From: Betaproteobacteria bacterium
GTDB lineage: Bacteria; Pseudomonadota; Gammaproteobacteria; Burkholderiales; SG8-39
Direction: 5' to 3'
NCBI GenBank assembly: GCA_005888925.1
Contig: VBCP01000380.1
Coordinates: forward strand, 4,910 to 14,194
Length of the DNA stretch: 9,285 nucleotides
In this document: piece by piece, positions 6,105-9,285 of the stretch
Position numbering within the stretch: the first letter of the stretch is position 1
Layout: every line of letters starts with the position of its first letter
Notes under the pieces: model-generated
Seen by the model: the letters and a program-made list of their open reading frames with translations, nothing else
Database searches by the model: none
Told to the model about the DNA's origin: nothing
Made by a program: the position numbers and the translations under genes

Positions 6105-6731
6105 ATGTCGCCCCTGTTGGTGGGAGTCGCCCTCGGCGCTACGAGCGCCTTCATGTTGGACCCGCAGCTAGGCCGTCGCCGCCGCGCGCTGGTGCGCGAC
6201 AAGGTGGTGCACGGCGTGCATGAAAGCCGCGAATTTGCGGACGCCGCTTCCAAGGACCTGCGCTATCGCGCAAAGGGCATCGCCGCCCGGGCACGCAGCC
6301 TGCGCGGCGGCGCAACGCCGGACGAGATTCTGGTCGAGCGCGCGCGCGCGAAGCTCGGCCGCTGGGTGTCGCATCCGGGGGCGATCGAAGTGACCGCGCA
6401 GGATGGGCGCATCGTGCTGACGGGCGACATCCTTGCGCGCGAGCAGCAGGAACTCTGCGATGCAGTGCGCTCGGTGCGCGGCGTGACACAGGTCGACAAC
6501 CAGCTCACCGCCCATCCGAGCGCCGAAGGTGTTTCAGCGCTGCAAGGGGGCAGCGAGCCCGATCGCGAACGCTGGGAGCTCGCGCAAGACAAATGGTCGC
6601 CAGCCACACGTGCCCTCACCGGCGCGGCTGGCGCGCTCCTTCTGCTCTACGCAGTCTCGCGTGGTGGCTTGGCCGGCATCGGCGCGCTCGCCCTCGGCGC
6701 GGCGCTCCTTGGCCGGGCGAGCGTGTCGTAA
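6105..6731 (+). CDS. BON-domain membrane-anchored protein
   Basis: Protein of 208 residues. The N-terminus has a hydrophobic stretch (MSPLLVGVALGATSAFMLDP) followed by a basic run (RRRRALVRDK), like proteins of the YtxH type that sit at the membrane. A BON domain spans about 72-138, with the typical GAIEVTAQDGRIVLTGDIL and VRSVRGVTQVDNQL. BON domains bind phospholipid surfaces and occur in envelope-stress proteins. The C-terminus has two further hydrophobic segments (about 170-185 and 188-205) rich in Gly/Ala/Leu. A GGAGG four to five bases ahead of ATG 6105 supports the start. Divergent from the stress operon, it is likely induced by similar conditions. Its stop overlaps the A-run of a shared terminator. 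Confidence 0.87.
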   Translation: MSPLLVGVALGATSAFMLDPQLGRRRRALVRDKVVHGVHESREFADAASKDLRYRAKGIAARARSLRGGATPDEILVERARAKLGRWVSHPGAIEVTAQDGRIVLTGDILAREQQELCDAVRSVRGVTQVDNQLTAHPSAEGVSALQGGSEPDRERWELAQDKWSPATRALTGAAGALLLLYAVSRGGLAGIGALALGAALLGRASVS

Positions 6732-6765
6732 AAAAAGCGGAGAGCACGGCTCTCCGCCCTTTCAG
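6730..6765. terminator. Terminator hairpin between convergent genes
   Basis: Perfect 9-base inverted repeat GCGGAGAGC / GCTCTCCGC at 6737-6745 and 6749-6757 with a three-base loop (ACG). On the minus strand it is followed by seven T (the A-run 6730-6736), a textbook intrinsic terminator for the EF-hand gene. On the plus strand only CCTTTC follows, so it probably terminates the BON gene less strongly. Confidence 0.85.
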
Positions 6766-6777
6766 TCTGCGCGCTGC

Positions 6778-7263
6778 TCAGTATTTCTTCTCGCCCGTCG
6801 GCGCGGCAGGCGTGCTCGGCTGCGGCTCGGCCGTGCGCTCGGACGACGACTGCGATGGGCCGACCGCCGGTGGGGCGGACGAGGCTCCGGCCGCGCCGGA
6901 ATCCGACTTCGCGCCGGAGTCCGACTTCGTACCGCCGGCACTGGCCTTCGCGCTGTGCGCCGCCGCATGCTCCTCGCGTGAGAGCTTGCCGTCGGCGTTC
7001 TTGTCGAGCTTGTCGAAGTCCTTCTCGTGCGGCGAGCCTTTCGCCTCCTCGCGCGAGATGAAGCCGTCCTTGTTCTTGTCCAGGTCCTTGAACATCTGTT
7101 CCGCGCCGGAGCTCGCCCCCGCGCTCGCCTGCCCGCCGCCCGAGCTCGACGCAGCAGCATTCGAGTCGCCGGAGCTTGAAGCCTTGTTGCCGTCGGCGTA
7201 AGCCGCAAGCGGCAGGGCGAATACTGCGGCGACTGCCGCTGCGATCAGCATTTTCCGATTCAT
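6778..7263 (-). CDS. Secreted EF-hand calcium-binding protein
   Basis: Exported protein of 161 residues. A signal peptide (MNRKMLIAAAVAAVFALPLA, cleavage after AYA near 23) precedes a Ser/Gly-rich low-complexity stretch. Then come two EF-hand loops with all calcium ligands: D62-N64-D66-I69-E73 (DKNKDGFISREE) and D87-N89-D91-L94-E98 (DKNADGKLSREE), forming one EF-hand pair. The last 60 residues are low complexity, with a repeat of KSDSGA and a Pro/Ser tail, and look disordered. It probably binds calcium in the periplasm or outside the cell; its partner is unknown. AAGGAG seven bases before ATG 7263 supports the start. It stands alone and ends at a strong hairpin terminator. Confidence 0.9.
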   Translation of the reverse strand: MNRKMLIAAAVAAVFALPLAAYADGNKASSSGDSNAAASSSGGGQASAGASSGAEQMFKDLDKNKDGFISREEAKGSPHEKDFDKLDKNADGKLSREEHAAAHSAKASAGGTKSDSGAKSDSGAAGASSAPPAVGPSQSSSERTAEPQPSTPAAPTGEKKY

Positions 7264-7356
7264 CGTGATCTCCTTTGAGCCATCAAGGGTTTACATCGTG
7301 CAACTGAACGGCCCGCATGCAAGCGACGTGCCGATTGGAGTGCGCTGACCGGCCGA

Positions 7357-7385
7357 TTTCCGGCGCCCCGCTCCCGCGGTAAAAC
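7357..7385 (+). promoter_or_regulatory. Possible sigma-70 promoter of the tRNA-like gene
   Basis: A weak -35 (TTTCCG, 7357-7362) and a good -10 (TAAAAC, 7380-7385) are 17 bases apart, and the -10 ends eight bases before the first base of the tRNA-like cloverleaf. The -35 has only three matches to consensus, so this is suggestive only. Confidence 0.3.
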
Positions 7386-7393
7386 ATCGGCAT

Positions 7394-7466
7394 GCGGGGA
7401 TAGCTCAGTGAAGAGCGCGATCTATCCCAGGTCGAGACATGAGTTCGTAGCTCATTCCCCGCTCCA
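7394..7466 (+). tRNA. tRNA-Gly-like gene with aberrant loops
   Basis: A 73-base cloverleaf folds by hand. The acceptor stem is GCGGGGA/TCCCCGC (7 pairs), the D stem GCTC/GAGC, the anticodon stem CGATC/GGTCG (one G-T pair) and the T stem ATGAG/CTCAT, followed by discriminator T and an encoded CCA (7464-7466). The acceptor and the TCCA end match bacterial tRNA-Gly. The loops are odd. The D loop AGTGAA is only six bases and lacks the GG pair. The anticodon loop TATCCCA has A where U33 should be and would present UCC, or CCC if shifted by one. The T loop TTCGTAG has T in place of the conserved A58. The stretch CCCCTTCTTTTTCT follows. It is either a decayed tRNA-Gly, a sequence with base-call errors or a tRNA with a special use. 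It may score poorly in standard tRNA searches. Confidence 0.6.
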
Positions 7467-7478
7467 CCCCTTCTTTTT

Positions 7479-8620
7479 CTACAGCGTCGGGTTGTCGCTC
7501 GGCAGGCCGAGCGCGGCGCGGCCGTAGGTGGTGGCGGCGATATCGGTGTTGAAGGAGAAGTGCTGCTTCACGGCGTGGGCGTCGCGGAAAGCGCGCGGCG
7601 TGGCGCCCGATTCGTACAGGCCGCTCGCGCCGGCGAGGCCGAACATCACGTTGACCGCGCGCACCGCCCATTCCACGGCGTACGCGCCCTCGAGGCGGTA
7701 GCGCGCCTTGGTCCGGACGTCGGGCACCTCGCCGGCCTCGATCATCGCCTGCGCCTCGCGGCAGTTCGTGAGCTGGACCAGCCGCGACGCGTTCGCATAG
7801 GCGGTGGCCTCGCCCAGCCGGATCTGCGTACTCTGGATCTCGGCGACGCGCGCGCCGGTCATCTTTCCCGTCTTCGGCCCGAACTCTTCGATCAGGCCTT
7901 CGGCAATCCCTAGCGGCACGCCCGACAGCATGTAAGGAAAGAGCGCGAACACCGGCATCTGGAACAGCGGCCCGGGATTTACCGCGCTGCCCGGAGTGTG
8001 CGGTGCTCGGGCACGAACTGCTCCTTCGCTTCCACATCCTTGCTGCCGGTGCCCCGCAGCCCGCCCGCGTACCAGTTGTCGATCACCTTGTATTGCGAGC
8101 GCTCGAGCAGGAACACGCGCTGCTCCGGCGGCGCGTTGTCATCCAGCCAAGCGAGCCCGGCGAGCATGTTCCACTCGGAAGGATCGACGCCGCTCGAGAA
8201 CGGCCAGCGTCCCGAGATGACATAGCCGCCCTCGACCTTCTTCGCCTTGCCCGCGGGGAAGACGAAGGACGAGGCGATCAGCGCATCGCGCGACTTGTTC
8301 CAGATCTCGTCCTGCGCCTCGCGCGGGAACATGCCGAGCATCATGTGGTGCGCGGCGAAGTTGACCCAGTTCCACGCCGACGACGCGCACGCCCGGGCGA
8401 GGAGCGCGCCAAAGGTGACGACCGCAGCAAATTCGAGCTCGGCGCCGCCGACGCGCTTCGGCTGGTGGATGCGGAAGAGCTCCGCGTCGTGAAAATCGCG
8501 GATGGTCTCGTCCGGCATGCGCCGCAGCTCCTCCGAGCGCGCCGCGCGCTCGCGCAGCTTCGGCAGCAGCGCCTCGGCGCGCCCCCATAGCTCAGCGTGC
8601 CTGCTGTTTATACCAGTCAA
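7479..8620 (-). pseudogene. HsaA/DszC-type flavin monooxygenase (acyl-CoA dehydrogenase fold), split by frameshift
   Basis: Looks like the acyl-CoA dehydrogenase-fold monooxygenases of the HsaA/DszC/HpaB group, which use reduced flavin and oxygen to hydroxylate a substrate. The first part runs from TTG 8620 to a stop at 7979 (213 residues). It holds RRMPDETIRDFHDAELFRIH, CASSAWNWVNFAAHHMMLGM, GYVISGRWPFSSGVDPSEW and the family signature NWYAGGLRGTGSKD. The frame then breaks at about 7992. The second part reads in another frame from GSAVNPGPLFQMPVFAL to a stop at 7479 and has the C-terminal helices, including HAVKQHFSFNTDIAATTYGR. The joint VPEHRTL/GSAVNP lacks about a dozen residues usual here, so a small deletion is likely. 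The TTG start overlaps the deacetylase end by 29 bases. The substrate cannot be told. Confidence 0.8.
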
Positions 8621-9285
8621 GGATTTGCTCTCCGGTCCAGAGAAGAACTCCGGGACGCTGGCGGATGTATTCGTAGAGCTTGTCGAGGTAGCCGATGCGG
8701 TGGGGCACGCCGGTGATGTAGGGATGCACGCTGATCGCCATCACGCGCGCGCTCTTCTCGCCCTCCTCGTACAGCCGGTCGAACTGGTCGACGCCGCGGC
8801 GCAGCCACTCTTCCGACGGATGGTTCTGCAGCACCATCATCGCGATGTCGTTCATCTCCACCGTATAGGGCACCGACACGATCGGCCCATGCGCCGTGTT
8901 TATCCTGACCGGCTGATCGTCCAGCACCCAGTCGGCAACGTACTCGATGCCCGCTTCGGCGAGCCAGTCGATCGTGTCGTAGGTCTCCGTCAGCCCGGGA
9001 CTTTCCCAGCCGCGCGGCGGCTTGCCCGTGAAGTCCTTGATCGCCGCCACCGTGTCGCGAATGGCTGCACGCTGATCCTCGACATGATGCATCGGCCGCT
9101 GGATCCAGCCATGCCCCATGAATTCCCAGCCCGCATCGAGCCCCGCCTTTGCGACCCGCGGGTAGCTCTTGATCACTGAACCGTTGATGGCCAGCGTGGC
9201 TTTTATTTTGTGTTTGGCGAGGACCTCGATGAAGCGCCAGAAGCCGACGCGCATGCCGTACTCGTGCCACGCCCAGTTCGGCAGA
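8592..9285 (-). CDS. PuuE-like polysaccharide deacetylase, 5' end outside window
   Basis: NodB-fold protein, 230 residues visible, open at the right edge. It reads LPNWAWHEYGMRVGFWRF, KATLAINGSVIKSYPRVAK, GWEFMGHGWIQRPMHH, PPRGWESPGLTETYDTIDW, EYVADWVLDDQPVRI, SVPYTVEMNDIAMM and VMAISVHPYITGVPHR. These are hallmarks of the PuuE/allantoinase-like branch, which hydrolyses amide bonds such as that of allantoin rather than deacetylating wall sugars. The catalytic aspartate motif expected near the N-terminus would be outside the window. An internal ATG at 9254 is not the true start, since homology continues upstream of it. It overlaps the start of the flavin monooxygenase, so both belong to one catabolic operon. 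The substrate is unknown; allantoin is only one candidate. Confidence 0.88.
   Translation of the reverse strand, partial: LPNWAWHEYGMRVGFWRFIEVLAKHKIKATLAINGSVIKSYPRVAKAGLDAGWEFMGHGWIQRPMHHVEDQRAAIRDTVAAIKDFTGKPPRGWESPGLTETYDTIDWLAEAGIEYVADWVLDDQPVRINTAHGPIVSVPYTVEMNDIAMMVLQNHPSEEWLRRGVDQFDRLYEEGEKSARVMAISVHPYITGVPHRIGYLDKLYEYIRQRPGVLLWTGEQILDWYKQQAR

Noticed and set aside
7394..7466. Attachment site of an integrated element at the tRNA 3' end
   Set aside because: No integrase gene and no second copy of the tRNA 3' end were seen in this window.
8003..8590. Plus-strand frame of 195 codons opposite the monooxygenase
   Set aside because: Composition is that of an antisense shadow; the minus frame has clear family motifs.

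Overview
The window is about 9.3 kb of very GC-rich, gene-dense bacterial DNA. Codon use, an Hsp20 plus HPF-cold-shock operon, small membrane proteins of a kind familiar from Burkholderiales-like genomes, and a PuuE-like deacetylase beside a flavin monooxygenase point to a betaproteobacterium. That placement is inference from protein resemblance; there is no rRNA or other marker gene.

Left part (1-1210, minus strand): a CBS-pair protein cut by the window edge, a two-helix membrane protein just upstream of it, and a small secreted protein with two CX10C units. Next (1314-3579, plus strand): a four-helix membrane protein overlapping a secreted protein with two peptidoglycan-binding repeats, a THEP1-type NTPase broken by a frameshift, a HIG1-like twin-helix protein and a small zinc-ribbon protein.

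Centre (6021 down to 3576, minus strand): a tightly packed stress operon encoding a phosphoribosyltransferase-like protein, a DUF5335-like protein, an HPF domain fused to a cold-shock domain, an Hsp20 chaperone, a damaged CBS-pair gene and a possible 42-residue membrane peptide. A BON-domain membrane protein is transcribed divergently from it. The content suggests protection of ribosomes and proteins during stress or dormancy.

Right part: a secreted EF-hand protein (minus) shares a terminator hairpin with the convergent BON gene. A tRNA-Gly-like cloverleaf (plus) follows, with all four stems intact but several invariant loop bases missing. Last is a minus-strand pair: a PuuE-like polysaccharide deacetylase (5' end outside the window) overlapping an HsaA/DszC-type flavin monooxygenase gene that is split by a frameshift.

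Three genes (THEP1, the second CBS gene, the monooxygenase) carry frame breaks and two of them also seem to lack internal segments. Either this locus is decaying or the assembly has errors here; reads would decide. I saw no mobile element, integrase or CRISPR array. No stretch above 300 bases lacks a gene.
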